DNA from: an uncultured Clostridia bacterium
Lineage (GTDB): Bacteria > Bacillota > Clostridia > Christensenellales > Pumilibacteraceae
Assembly: GCA_947581755.1 (NCBI GenBank)
Contig: CANPVN010000004.1
Location: 24,966 to 88,965, forward strand
Reading direction: 5' to 3'
Length of the DNA: 64,000 nt
Made by a program: the position numbers and the translations under genes. Positions within the stretch are counted from its first letter, which is position 1; each line of letters begins with the position of its first letter. The notes beneath the pieces are model-generated. The model saw nothing but the letters and a program-made list of their open reading frames with translations. It was not told the DNA's origin and did not search any database. Positions 25,664-33,729 of this stretch are shown piece by piece.

Positions 25664-28063
25664 TTATTTCTTTGTAAGCGTTATCGTAACGGAGTCGTCC
25701 AAATAGTCGGTAAGGATAAGATTGTTTGCTTCCAAAGTTATTTTGTAAATCGTTGTATCGGCATAGAAGAGCAAGTCATCGCCGTTTTTCCATATCGAGA
25801 CGGTCTTACCGTTGTAGATAAAGGAGTCGGCTCTGCCTTGAATACGCGATTTCGAGATCGATACCGTTATATTTTCGTTACTCCAAATGCCGTAGTAGGA
25901 GTCGTTGAAAGAGGAGACGTATTCCGTACCCGTGAAAGTCACCGATTCGGAAGCCGAAGTCATTAAAATATTGCTTCCGTTGTCTCTCGAGAAGATATAG
26001 ATCTCGTTTTTTATGAGGACTTTTATTTCGAATACGTTGTTGACGGTACCCAATATTTTAATATCTTCGCTCTTTACGCCCGATAAAATCACAGAGTTGA
26101 GAATGAAATCGGAGCCTTGCTGAGTTATGTCGAAAGCGAGCAGTCTGCCGTCTTTCGCTTTCCATATTCCCTCGTAAGTGTTGGAGATCGAGACGGGATT
26201 GGGAGAGATCGCGGTATATTTTTTGCTCTCGCCCTCGGAAGTCACCGTAAGCGAGGTAAGGTCGGCGGAGAAAGTATAAGTCTTGTCGCCGAAAGTAGCC
26301 GTCAATGCGCCGTTTTCGAGAGAGTAAGGATTTGCCGCGTCGCCTTGCCAATAAATACACGATCTTGTAAAGGTGATGGTATCCGTCTTGTCGTCTTCAC
26401 CGTACCAAGTACCCGTAAAATCCGAGGGAACTTCTACTTTCGCGGGAATTTCGAAGTCTCCGCTCTTCACTTTGAAACCGACTTTGCAAGGGGACAAGGG
26501 CTTTACCGAAGAACTTTCGGGATATGCGCCTATTATGAAAATATACTCGGTATTTGCCGCGAGCGTTATATTTTCCCAACCGTTTTCGGGCAGAGCGGAG
26601 ACCCAACTCAAAACATTATTGTAAGAGACGCTTCCGTCATCGTTGGCGCCCGAAGGAACGCCTATCGTCAAAGAGAGTTGCTCGTCGATGTTGGTGGCGA
26701 TTGCGTCTCCGACGACATAACTCTCTTCTTTCGAGGGGATGTAAGAAAGATAAAAGGGTTCGTAAGTATAATTCTTTCTGCCGAAGTTTTCGGTTTCGAA
26801 TTCCGTGATTTTCAGATCGTAGCGATAATCTCCGATTAGATTTTCGAGGACGAACGGATCGCTTTCCGTGCCGAGACCCGTTCTCGAAAATTCGCCCTTA
26901 TCGCCGAAATCTATCGTCTTGTCGGAAATGTTGTATACAAGTTCATAAGCGCCGTATACGGGATTTGCGGGATCCGTCTCGTCCGCAATTACGGCGAATA
27001 TACGCGAGTAGGTTCCTTCGGAGCGAAGTCCCAATACATAGCCCATATTCGTTTTTCCGTCTTGAGTGAGATTGAATACCGTCTCTCTCAGATAAAAACT
27101 GAAATCGGGTTGCTCGGGATTTGTCCAGGTGCCTTTGAAATCCGAGGAAAGCGTGACGAGAGAATAACCGTTCGCGGGAACGAGGAGCTCTCTTGTAGCG
27201 CCGTACTTCAATATAAGCACTGCGTCGGCATATTCGTGCTTTATGACCGAGTATTTGTAATTACCCAACGAAAACGACAAGGTGTTGTTTGCGAAAGTTC
27301 TGTCCACGGGTTCGGCGTTCACGACTGTTGCGTTTGCATTTACGGTAATATTGAAAGTCTTTCCGTCCAAAGTTCTCCAAGAGCCGTAAAAATCTTGTTC
27401 TACAGCCTCGGGAGCGGGTTCGGGAGTTCCCACGGCTTGGATATATGCCGTCGTCGAAGGGGACTCGACAGTGACTTTGTATGCCGAATCGTCGAAAGCG
27501 AAGCCCGAGGGAAGATCGGCGGGGATGATATGTACTTCGTAGGTGTCGGGAGGCAATAATTTGTTTGCCACGCCGTTGTCATCGGTTATCATGGGATAAC
27601 AGGAGCCTGCGTTTCCGTCCGCAGTGGGCGCGGTGCATAACTGTATGGGCTGTCTTGCCGCGGGATTGCCGTCGGGGAAAAGTACCGTCACGGAGTATCG
27701 TATCTCTTCGGGAGCGGGTTCTTCCTTTGCGATAAGTTCGATCGTCACTTCGTGAATGTCGGCAGTCACTATCTTTTGGGAATATTCGTAAGTGTCGGGT
27801 ACGCCCGTAAGTTTTACGGTGTAGGTGTCGGACTCGACTTGGAATACGGCTTTTCCGTCAGTCAAAGGTTTGGTTTGGACGATATTGTCGCCTTTGTATA
27901 ACGAAACGTCTATGTCGGGAAGTTCGCTTTCTGCACAAGTGACCGTAACGGTGTATGTCGTCTTTTCGGTGGGTGCGGGGGTTTTGTCGCACCCCAAAGC
28001 GCACATCGCGACGACTGCCGCCAGACATATCGCAAAGACGATATAAAATCTCTTTTTTCTCAT
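25664..28063 (-). CDS. Large surface lipoprotein with repeated beta domains
   Basis: 799 residues. The start chosen is the ATG at 28063, with GAGGAGG 8 bases upstream and a promoter at 28119-28147; the longer frame to 28180 would begin upstream of that promoter. The N-terminus is a lipoprotein signal (helix to residue 20, lipobox ALGC with Cys25). Residues ~35-190 form two carboxypeptidase-regulatory/SpaA-like beta domains (TVTVTCAE, YSVTVLFPDG). The rest contains five domains, each opening with an [FY]xG[ST]W-type or YxGIW signature (FYGSW, FKGTW, FTGTW, YEGIW, YYGIW), which look like small beta-barrels. No catalytic motif is visible. It is probably displayed on the outer face of the membrane as a binding protein. 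It is monocistronic, with tandem terminators. Confidence 0.8.
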   Translation of the reverse strand: MRKKRFYIVFAICLAAVVAMCALGCDKTPAPTEKTTYTVTVTCAESELPDIDVSLYKGDNIVQTKPLTDGKAVFQVESDTYTVKLTGVPDTYEYSQKIVTADIHEVTIELIAKEEPAPEEIRYSVTVLFPDGNPAARQPIQLCTAPTADGNAGSCYPMITDDNGVANKLLPPDTYEVHIIPADLPSGFAFDDSAYKVTVESPSTTAYIQAVGTPEPAPEAVEQDFYGSWRTLDGKTFNITVNANATVVNAEPVDRTFANNTLSFSLGNYKYSVIKHEYADAVLILKYGATRELLVPANGYSLVTLSSDFKGTWTNPEQPDFSFYLRETVFNLTQDGKTNMGYVLGLRSEGTYSRIFAVIADETDPANPVYGAYELVYNISDKTIDFGDKGEFSRTGLGTESDPFVLENLIGDYRYDLKITEFETENFGRKNYTYEPFYLSYIPSKEESYVVGDAIATNIDEQLSLTIGVPSGANDDGSVSYNNVLSWVSALPENGWENITLAANTEYIFIIGAYPESSSVKPLSPCKVGFKVKSGDFEIPAKVEVPSDFTGTWYGEDDKTDTITFTRSCIYWQGDAANPYSLENGALTATFGDKTYTFSADLTSLTVTSEGESKKYTAISPNPVSISNTYEGIWKAKDGRLLAFDITQQGSDFILNSVILSGVKSEDIKILGTVNNVFEIKVLIKNEIYIFSRDNGSNILMTSASESVTFTGTEYVSSFNDSYYGIWSNENITVSISKSRIQGRADSFIYNGKTVSIWKNGDDLLFYADTTIYKITLEANNLILTDYLDDSVTITLTKK

Positions 28064-28118
28064 AAAATTTCCTCCTCGAGCGTCGCGGCATTTCCGTCTG
28101 CGGCGACCGCTCATTTTC

Positions 28119-28147
28119 ATTATAACACAATAAGGACTTTTTGACAA
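28119..28147 (-). promoter_or_regulatory. Leftward sigma-A promoter of the lipoprotein gene
   Basis: Minus-strand TTGTCA (28147-28142), a 17-base spacer and TATAAT (28124-28119). The predicted start near 28112 gives a leader of about 50 bases and fixes the start codon at 28063. Confidence 0.8.
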
Positions 28148-28225
28148 TAGATAAAAGAACATTTTATATAATTTATTCATAATTTTTATGCAATCTTAAA
28201 ATTCCGTTATATGTTGAAAAAACCG

Positions 28226-28254
28226 TTGACAAGGGCATTTTATTGGTATATAAT
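28226..28254 (+). promoter_or_regulatory. Perfect-consensus sigma-A promoter of the hydrogenase-maturation operon
   Basis: TTGACA (28226-28231), exactly 17 bases, then TATAAT (28249-28254). Transcription should start near 28261, at the beginning of a ~107-base structured leader. Confidence 0.92.
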
Positions 28255-28260
28255 GAGCAT

Positions 28261-28367
28261 AAACCCGACGCAAGGAGCAATCCGAAAAGAGGGGGATCGA
28301 TTCTTTTCCGAATGTAATCCTCGCTCGTCGGGCGGGGATTTTTTTCTTAAAAAGGAGATTTCGATTT
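28261..28367 (+). promoter_or_regulatory. Attenuator-like leader of the hydrogenase-maturation operon
   Basis: AATCCTCGC (28316-28324) pairs with GCGGGGATT (28332-28340) and runs straight into a T7 run (28339-28345), a full intrinsic terminator ahead of the first gene. Upstream, CCCGACG (28264-28270) can pair with CGTCGGG (28326-28332), which is the terminator loop plus the first base of its 3' arm. GAAAAGA/TCTTTTC (28284-28308) forms a separate hairpin. Exclusive or pseudoknotted pairing would be expected for a riboswitch or attenuator. I do not recognise the class. AAAAAGGAG follows the T run and serves the ATG at 28368. Confidence 0.6.
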
Positions 28368-28622
28368 ATGGAAACAAGAGTTGCCGTTATAGGCATAATC
28401 GTAGAGGATCTCGGCTCCGTCGAGGAGTTGAATTCGGTGCTTCACGAGTACGGAGACATCATCATCGGAAGAATGGGTTTGCCCTACAGAGAGAAGAATA
28501 TCAATATAATAAGCATTGCGGTGGACGGAACGCAGGACGCTATTTCCGCGCTTGCGGGCAAGATAGGCAATATCCGCGGAGTCAGCGCAAAAGCCGCATT
28601 CTCGAAGATCTTCAATGAATAA
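28368..28622 (+). CDS. TM1266-type iron-only hydrogenase system regulator
   Basis: 84 residues of an ACT-like/NikR C-terminal-type fold: METRVAVIGIIVED strand, helix, IIIGRMGLP turn, then INIISIAVDG and a final helix. This family is a recognised companion of [FeFe]-hydrogenase maturation genes in Thermotoga and Clostridia and is named a putative regulator from that context; it lacks a DNA-binding domain here. The ATG of hydE lies inside its last codons (8-base overlap), so the two are translationally coupled. It is the first gene after the attenuator-like leader. Confidence 0.85.
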   Translation: METRVAVIGIIVEDLGSVEELNSVLHEYGDIIIGRMGLPYREKNINIISIAVDGTQDAISALAGKIGNIRGVSAKAAFSKIFNE

Positions 28623-29667
28623 AAATTCGCTTTTCGGGCTTATAGACAAACTCGCAGAGACTCATTCTCTGTCCGAAGAGGAGTATTCCGCTCTTATAGA
28701 GTCGAGGACTCCCGAAGCCGCGGGCTATGCGGCGGGACGCGCGGTAGCCGTAAGAAAGTCGATTTACGGCAACGCAGTCTTTGTACGCGGACTTATCGAG
28801 ATAAGCAATATCTGTAAAAACGACTGTCTGTATTGCGGAATAAGAAGGAGCAACTCTCAAGCGCAACGCTATCGATTGACTCCCGACAATATTCTCTCGT
28901 GTTGCGACGAGGGGTATCGTTTGGGCTTTCGCACCTTTGTGTTGCAAGGCGGAGAGGACGGCTTCTTTACCGACGAGGTACTTGAAAGGCTCATAAGCGA
29001 TATAAAGAAGGCGCACCCCGATTGCGCGGTGACGCTCTCGCTCGGAGAGAGGAGCAGAGAGAGTTACAAAAGACTCAAAGACGCGGGCGCGGACAGGTAT
29101 CTTTTGCGTCACGAGACGGCGGACGGTACGCATTATGCGAGGCTTCATCCCAAAGAAATGAGTTTCGACAACCGCATTAATTGCCTGTTTACGCTGAAAG
29201 AACTCGGATATCAAGTGGGTTGCGGCTTTATGGTGGGCTCTCCCTATCAGAGTCCCGAGACTTTGGCAAAGGACTTGAAATTTATCGAGACCTTCAAACC
29301 CGATATGTGCGGGATAGGACCTTTCGTGCCTCATCACGCCACTCCCTTCAAGGATTTTGCGTCGGGGACGGTGGAACTTACCTGTTTTTTGCTGTCGCTC
29401 ATAAGATTGATATATCCGCCCGTACTTTTGCCTTCGACGACTGCGCTCGGCACAATAGACCCTTTGGGAAGGGAGAAGGGAATACAATCGGGAGCCAACG
29501 TCGTTATGCCCAATCTTTCGCCCGTAGCGGTAAGAAAGAACTACGAATTGTACGATAACAAGATTTGTACCGACGAGGAATCGGCTCAATGTCGCGGTTG
29601 TCTCGAACGCCGCATGAAAAGCATAGGTTACGAGATAGTTACGGACAGAGGCGACGTCCGCAAATAA
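28615..29667 (+). CDS. hydE: [FeFe]-hydrogenase H-cluster radical SAM maturase HydE
   Basis: 350 residues, the usual HydE length. The radical-SAM cluster motif is CKNDCLYC (Cys67, Cys71, Cys74), preceded by FVRGLIEISNI as in HydE and biotin-synthase relatives. GGEDGFF, RHETAD and GFMVGSPYQ follow, all typical of HydE. A C-terminal Cys group (CTDEESAQCRGC) could hold the auxiliary cluster found in some members. The enzyme acts with HydG and HydF to build the 2Fe subcluster. It overlaps the regulator gene by 8 bases. Confidence 0.95.
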   Translation: MNKNSLFGLIDKLAETHSLSEEEYSALIESRTPEAAGYAAGRAVAVRKSIYGNAVFVRGLIEISNICKNDCLYCGIRRSNSQAQRYRLTPDNILSCCDEGYRLGFRTFVLQGGEDGFFTDEVLERLISDIKKAHPDCAVTLSLGERSRESYKRLKDAGADRYLLRHETADGTHYARLHPKEMSFDNRINCLFTLKELGYQVGCGFMVGSPYQSPETLAKDLKFIETFKPDMCGIGPFVPHHATPFKDFASGTVELTCFLLSLIRLIYPPVLLPSTTALGTIDPLGREKGIQSGANVVMPNLSPVAVRKNYELYDNKICTDEESAQCRGCLERRMKSIGYEIVTDRGDVRK

Positions 29668-29715
29668 TCCCGAACGACCCTTTTATATTTACGCATTATA
29701 AGGAGGAATTACAAG

Positions 29716-31164
29716 ATGCCTATTTACGACCCCAAGTCATTGAAAGCGGAGGAGTTTATCAACGACGGGGAGATAAAAGAGACTTTGGCGTATGCCGAAG
29801 CAAACAAAAACAATATTGCATTGATTGACGAAATATTGCAAAAAGCGCGTCCTCAAAAGACGGCGACGGGCGTGGTATGCAAGGGACTTACGCACAGAGA
29901 AGCGTCGGTGCTTCTCGCTTGCGATATCCCCGAAAAAATTCAGCAGATTTACGAGATAGCCGAAGAGATAAAACTCGCCTTTTACGGCAACAGAATAGTT
30001 ATCTTCGCGCCGTTGTATCTGTCGAATTATTGCGTAAACGGCTGTGTTTATTGTCCTTATCATTACAAGAATAAGCATATAGCGCGTAAAAAACTCACGC
30101 AGGAAGAAGTTGCAAAAGAAGTCATCGCGTTACAGGATATGGGACACAAGCGTCTTGCGATAGAGGCGGGTGAGGACCCCGTGAACAATCCGATAGAATA
30201 TATTCTCGATTGCATAAAGACTATATACTCGATAAAGCACAAGAACGGAGCGATAAGACGAGTCAACGTCAACATAGCGGCTACCACCGTGGAAAATTAT
30301 CGCAAACTCAAAGAAGCGGGCATAGGCACCTATATTTTGTTTCAGGAGACCTATCACAAGGAAAGTTATCTCAAACTTCACCCCACGGGACCCAAGCACG
30401 ACTACGACTATCATACCGAGGCGATGGACAGAGCGATGGAGGGCGGCATAGACGACGTAGGACTCGGAGTTCTGTTCGGACTCGAATTGTATAAATACGA
30501 ATTTGCGGGACTCATAATGCACGCAGAGCACCTCGAGGCGGTACACGGAGTCGGACCTCATACCATAAGCGTGCCGAGAATAAAGCACGCCGACGATATA
30601 GACCCTTCGGCTTTCGACAACTCGATTTCCGACGAGATATTCGAAAAGATAACCGCATGCATAAGACTTGCCGTTCCCTACACGGGCATGATAATCTCCA
30701 CCCGCGAGACCGAAGCAGTTCGTTCCAAACTTCTCAAACTCGGAATTTCTCAAGTCAGCGGCGGTTCCCGTACTTCGGTGGGCGGTTATGCCGAAAAAGA
30801 GCGTCCCCACGATACCGAACAGTTTGACGTTTCCGACACTCGCTCTCTCGACGAAGTCGTAAGGTGGCTTATGGAAAACGGACACATTCCTTCTTTCTGC
30901 ACCGCTTGCTACCGCGAGGGCAGAACGGGAGACAGATTCATGAGTCTTTGCAAGAACGGACAGATCCTTAATTGCTGTCATCCCAACGCTCTCATGACTC
31001 TTACCGAGTATCTTGTCGATTACGCCTCTCCCGAGACCAAAGAGGTGGGATACAAACTCATAGACAGCGAACTCGACAAGATCCCCAACCCCAAAGTCAA
31101 ACAAATAGCCAAGGAAAATATCGAGGCGATAAAGAACAGCGACCGCAGAGATTTCAGATTTTGA
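29716..31164 (+). CDS. hydG: [FeFe]-hydrogenase H-cluster radical SAM maturase HydG
   Basis: 482 residues. Radical-SAM motif CVNGCVYCPYH at Cys106, Cys110 and Cys113; the C-terminal CX2CX22C cluster (Cys395, Cys398, Cys421) distinguishes HydG from the related ThiH. HydG cleaves tyrosine to supply CO and cyanide ligands for the H-cluster. GGAGG stands 8-9 bases before the ATG. The 48-base gap to hydE and the common strand place it in one operon. Confidence 0.96.
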   Translation: MPIYDPKSLKAEEFINDGEIKETLAYAEANKNNIALIDEILQKARPQKTATGVVCKGLTHREASVLLACDIPEKIQQIYEIAEEIKLAFYGNRIVIFAPLYLSNYCVNGCVYCPYHYKNKHIARKKLTQEEVAKEVIALQDMGHKRLAIEAGEDPVNNPIEYILDCIKTIYSIKHKNGAIRRVNVNIAATTVENYRKLKEAGIGTYILFQETYHKESYLKLHPTGPKHDYDYHTEAMDRAMEGGIDDVGLGVLFGLELYKYEFAGLIMHAEHLEAVHGVGPHTISVPRIKHADDIDPSAFDNSISDEIFEKITACIRLAVPYTGMIISTRETEAVRSKLLKLGISQVSGGSRTSVGGYAEKERPHDTEQFDVSDTRSLDEVVRWLMENGHIPSFCTACYREGRTGDRFMSLCKNGQILNCCHPNALMTLTEYLVDYASPETKEVGYKLIDSELDKIPNPKVKQIAKENIEAIKNSDRRDFRF

Positions 31165-31211
31165 TTGAGCGGCAAGGTATCGTCGGATAAAATATTCTTA
31201 CGGAGGGATAT

Positions 31212-32414
31212 ATGGATCTTAACCAAACGTCGGCGGCGAACCGATTGCATATAACTTTTTTCGGTCTGCGTAACGCGGGGAAGTCAAGTCTCGTCAACGC
31301 CGTGACGGGGCAGGATCTTGCGGTGGTGTCCGAGGTTGCGGGAACTACCACAGACCCCGTCAAAAAAAGCATGGAACTTTTACCGCTGGGACCCGTGGTG
31401 ATCATCGACACTCCCGGCATAGACGACGAGGGCGCGCTCGGAGAGATGAGAGTAAAGAAGGCGAGACAAGCCCTCGATTATACCGATATAGCCGTACTCG
31501 TTACCGACGCGACAAAGCCCATGAGCGACTACGAAACCGACCTCATTGCCGATTTCGAGGAGAGAAAAACTCCGTATATAATCGCTTATAACAAGTCGGA
31601 TCTGTTGTCGGCTCTTCCCGAGGCAAAGCAAAGAACTATCTATGTCAGCGCAGTCACGGGATTTCATATTTACGAGTTGAAAGAACTTATAGGCTCGTTG
31701 AAAGAGGACTCGGTAAAGGACAAACCCATAGCGGCGGATCTGTTGCCTTCGGGCGGAGTTGCGGTGCTTGTCGTGCCCATAGATTCGGCGGCGCCCAAGG
31801 GCAGATTGATTTTGCCTCAGCAACAGACGTTAAGGGATCTTCTCGACGCGGGCGACATTGCGGTGGTTTGCCGCGACGGAGAACTCGAAAGCGCGCTCAA
31901 AAAACTTTCGAGTCCGCCAAACATAGTCATAACGGATTCTCAGGCTTTCGGAAAGGTCTCGAAAATCGTTCCGCAAGATATATTGCTCACGTCTTTTTCG
32001 ATACTTATGGCGAGGTACAAGGGCAATTTACCTTCGCTTATAGAGGGCGCGGCAAGGCTCGGAAACCTTCGGGACGGAGACAAAGTACTCATCGCCGAGG
32101 CTTGCACTCATCACAGACAATGCGACGACATAGGCACGGTAAAGATTCCCAAGTGGCTCGACGGATATTGCAAAAAGAATATAACGACGGAGTTCTGCTC
32201 GGGCACGGAGTTTCCCGACGACTTGCAAAAATACGCGCTCGTTATTCATTGCGGTGGTTGTATGATAAACGAAAAGGAAATGCGCTCGAGAGTTGCCAAA
32301 GCAAGGGAAAAAGGCGTGCCGATGACAAATTACGGCATAGCCATTGCCGAGATGCACGGCGTTCTCCGCAGAAGTCTCGAGCCTTTCCCCGATATATTGA
32401 AGATATTGGGATAG
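31212..32414 (+). CDS. hydF: [FeFe]-hydrogenase H-cluster maturation GTPase HydF
   Basis: 400 residues: N-terminal GTPase domain with G1 GLRNAGKSS (18-26), DTPG (66-69) and NKSD (127-130); a dimerisation middle; and a C-terminal iron-sulfur domain with CTHHRQC (Cys298 to Cys304) and HCGGC (Cys347, Cys350). HydF is the scaffold that receives the 2Fe precursor and loads it into apo-hydrogenase. GGAGG precedes the ATG. Confidence 0.96.
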   Translation: MDLNQTSAANRLHITFFGLRNAGKSSLVNAVTGQDLAVVSEVAGTTTDPVKKSMELLPLGPVVIIDTPGIDDEGALGEMRVKKARQALDYTDIAVLVTDATKPMSDYETDLIADFEERKTPYIIAYNKSDLLSALPEAKQRTIYVSAVTGFHIYELKELIGSLKEDSVKDKPIAADLLPSGGVAVLVVPIDSAAPKGRLILPQQQTLRDLLDAGDIAVVCRDGELESALKKLSSPPNIVITDSQAFGKVSKIVPQDILLTSFSILMARYKGNLPSLIEGAARLGNLRDGDKVLIAEACTHHRQCDDIGTVKIPKWLDGYCKKNITTEFCSGTEFPDDLQKYALVIHCGGCMINEKEMRSRVAKAREKGVPMTNYGIAIAEMHGVLRRSLEPFPDILKILG

Positions 32415-32432
32415 CAAAAAGAGGAGAGAGGA

Positions 32433-33566
32433 ATGGAAGAAATAACTGTCGAAGAATTGTCCCGAAAAGACGCCGACTCGTATGTGATAATAGATATTCG
32501 CGACAAGGCGGCTTTTGACTACGACCACATAGACGGAGCCGTAAATATTCCGCTGTCGGATATTTACGATACCGCTCTCGATTTTGACAAAGAGTATTAT
32601 ATCTATTGCCGCAGCGGAAACATAAGTTACGAAGCGGCGCAAACTCTTACCGAAAAGGGCTATAAGGCGTACAGTCTCAAGGGCGGCTATATAGAGTGGC
32701 TCCGAAAACACATAGCGAACGAAGATATTTTTGCCGACAAAGTCGAAGAGAGCATACGCAGCAAGAAATTTCACAGCAAACTTTTTTCTCGGTTTGCCAA
32801 GGCGATAGTCACTTACGATTTGATAAAACCCAACGACAAGATAGCGGTATGTATGTCGGGCGGAAAAGACTCTTTTTTGATGGCGAAACTCTTTCAGGAA
32901 CTGAAAAAGCACAATAAATTTCAATTCGAACTCGTGTTTTTGGTTATGGACCCCGGCTACGACCCGAGGAACCGCGAGATCATCGAACGCAATGCGCACA
33001 GTCTCGGAATCCCCATCACCGTGTTCGAGTCGGATATTTTCGAAAATGTTTTCAATATCGAAAAGTCTCCTTGCTATATATGCGCAAGGATGAGACGCGG
33101 CTATCTTTACGCAAAGGCGAAGCAACTCGGCTGTAACAAGATAGCGCTCGGACATCACTATGACGACGTTATCGAAACGATTTTAATGGGAATGCTTTAC
33201 GGAGCGCAGATACAGACCATGATGCCCATACTTAAAAGTACGAACTTCAAGGGAATGGAACTCATCCGTCCCATGTACCTCATCCGCGAGGACGATATAA
33301 AAGAGTGGAGAGACTATAACGGTTTGAGATTTATTCAATGCGCGTGCAAATTTACCGATAATTGTACTTCGGAAAGTTGCCGCACTTCGGATCACGTAAG
33401 TTCCAAACGAAAGAAGGTGAAGGAACTCATCCGTTCTTTGAGTAAGGACGACCCGCAGATAGAACAAAATATTTTCCGCAGCGTCGAGAACGTCAACTTG
33501 TCCACCGTGATCGCCTACAAGGACAGGAGAGGCTTCAGACACTCTTTCAAAGACATCGTCGAATAG
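32433..33566 (+). CDS. Rhodanese / TtcA-like PP-loop tRNA-thiolation fusion
   Basis: 377 residues in two parts. Residues 1-95 are a rhodanese domain with DIRDKAAFDYDHIDGAVNIP and the persulfide-forming Cys59 in YCRSGNIS. Residues ~130-330 are an ATP-pyrophosphatase domain with SGGKDS (142-147), SPCYICARMRRG (CxxC at 214/217) and GHHYDD (240-245), as in TtcA, which puts 2-thiocytidine at tRNA position 32. Extra Cys (QCACKF, CTSESC) follow. The fusion suggests that the rhodanese hands sulfur directly to the PP-loop enzyme. It starts 19 bases after hydF and is the last gene before a terminator, so it is co-transcribed with the hydrogenase maturases. The tRNA target is inferred; another thiolation substrate is possible. 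Confidence 0.8.
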   Translation: MEEITVEELSRKDADSYVIIDIRDKAAFDYDHIDGAVNIPLSDIYDTALDFDKEYYIYCRSGNISYEAAQTLTEKGYKAYSLKGGYIEWLRKHIANEDIFADKVEESIRSKKFHSKLFSRFAKAIVTYDLIKPNDKIAVCMSGGKDSFLMAKLFQELKKHNKFQFELVFLVMDPGYDPRNREIIERNAHSLGIPITVFESDIFENVFNIEKSPCYICARMRRGYLYAKAKQLGCNKIALGHHYDDVIETILMGMLYGAQIQTMMPILKSTNFKGMELIRPMYLIREDDIKEWRDYNGLRFIQCACKFTDNCTSESCRTSDHVSSKRKKVKELIRSLSKDDPQIEQNIFRSVENVNLSTVIAYKDRRGFRHSFKDIVE

Positions 33567-33595
33567 ATATTGATTTTTTATGTTCAAGGGATACG

Positions 33596-33626
33596 GTCGT
33601 GTAATATTTATTACGCGGCTGTTTTT
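33596..33626 (+). terminator. Terminator of the hydrogenase-maturation operon
   Basis: GTCGTGTAATA (33596-33606) pairs with TATTACGCGGC (33609-33619), including G-U pairs; the innermost pairs must open to form a loop. Five T follow. Confidence 0.8.
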
Positions 33627-33667
33627 ATAAAGGCGATATAAGAGGCTATATAAATCCCGCCGTAGAC

Positions 33668-33697
33668 TTGACAAAACAAGGGCTTTCGGTTTATTAT
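33668..33697 (+). promoter_or_regulatory. Promoter of the dehydrogenase/EFR1 operon
   Basis: TTGACA (33668-33673), an 18-base spacer and TATTAT (33692-33697). GAGAGAGG just upstream of the TTG start at 33730 serves as the ribosome-binding site. Confidence 0.75.
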
Positions 33698-33729
33698 TTA
33701 TACAATATACGAAAGAGAGGTTACGAGAG

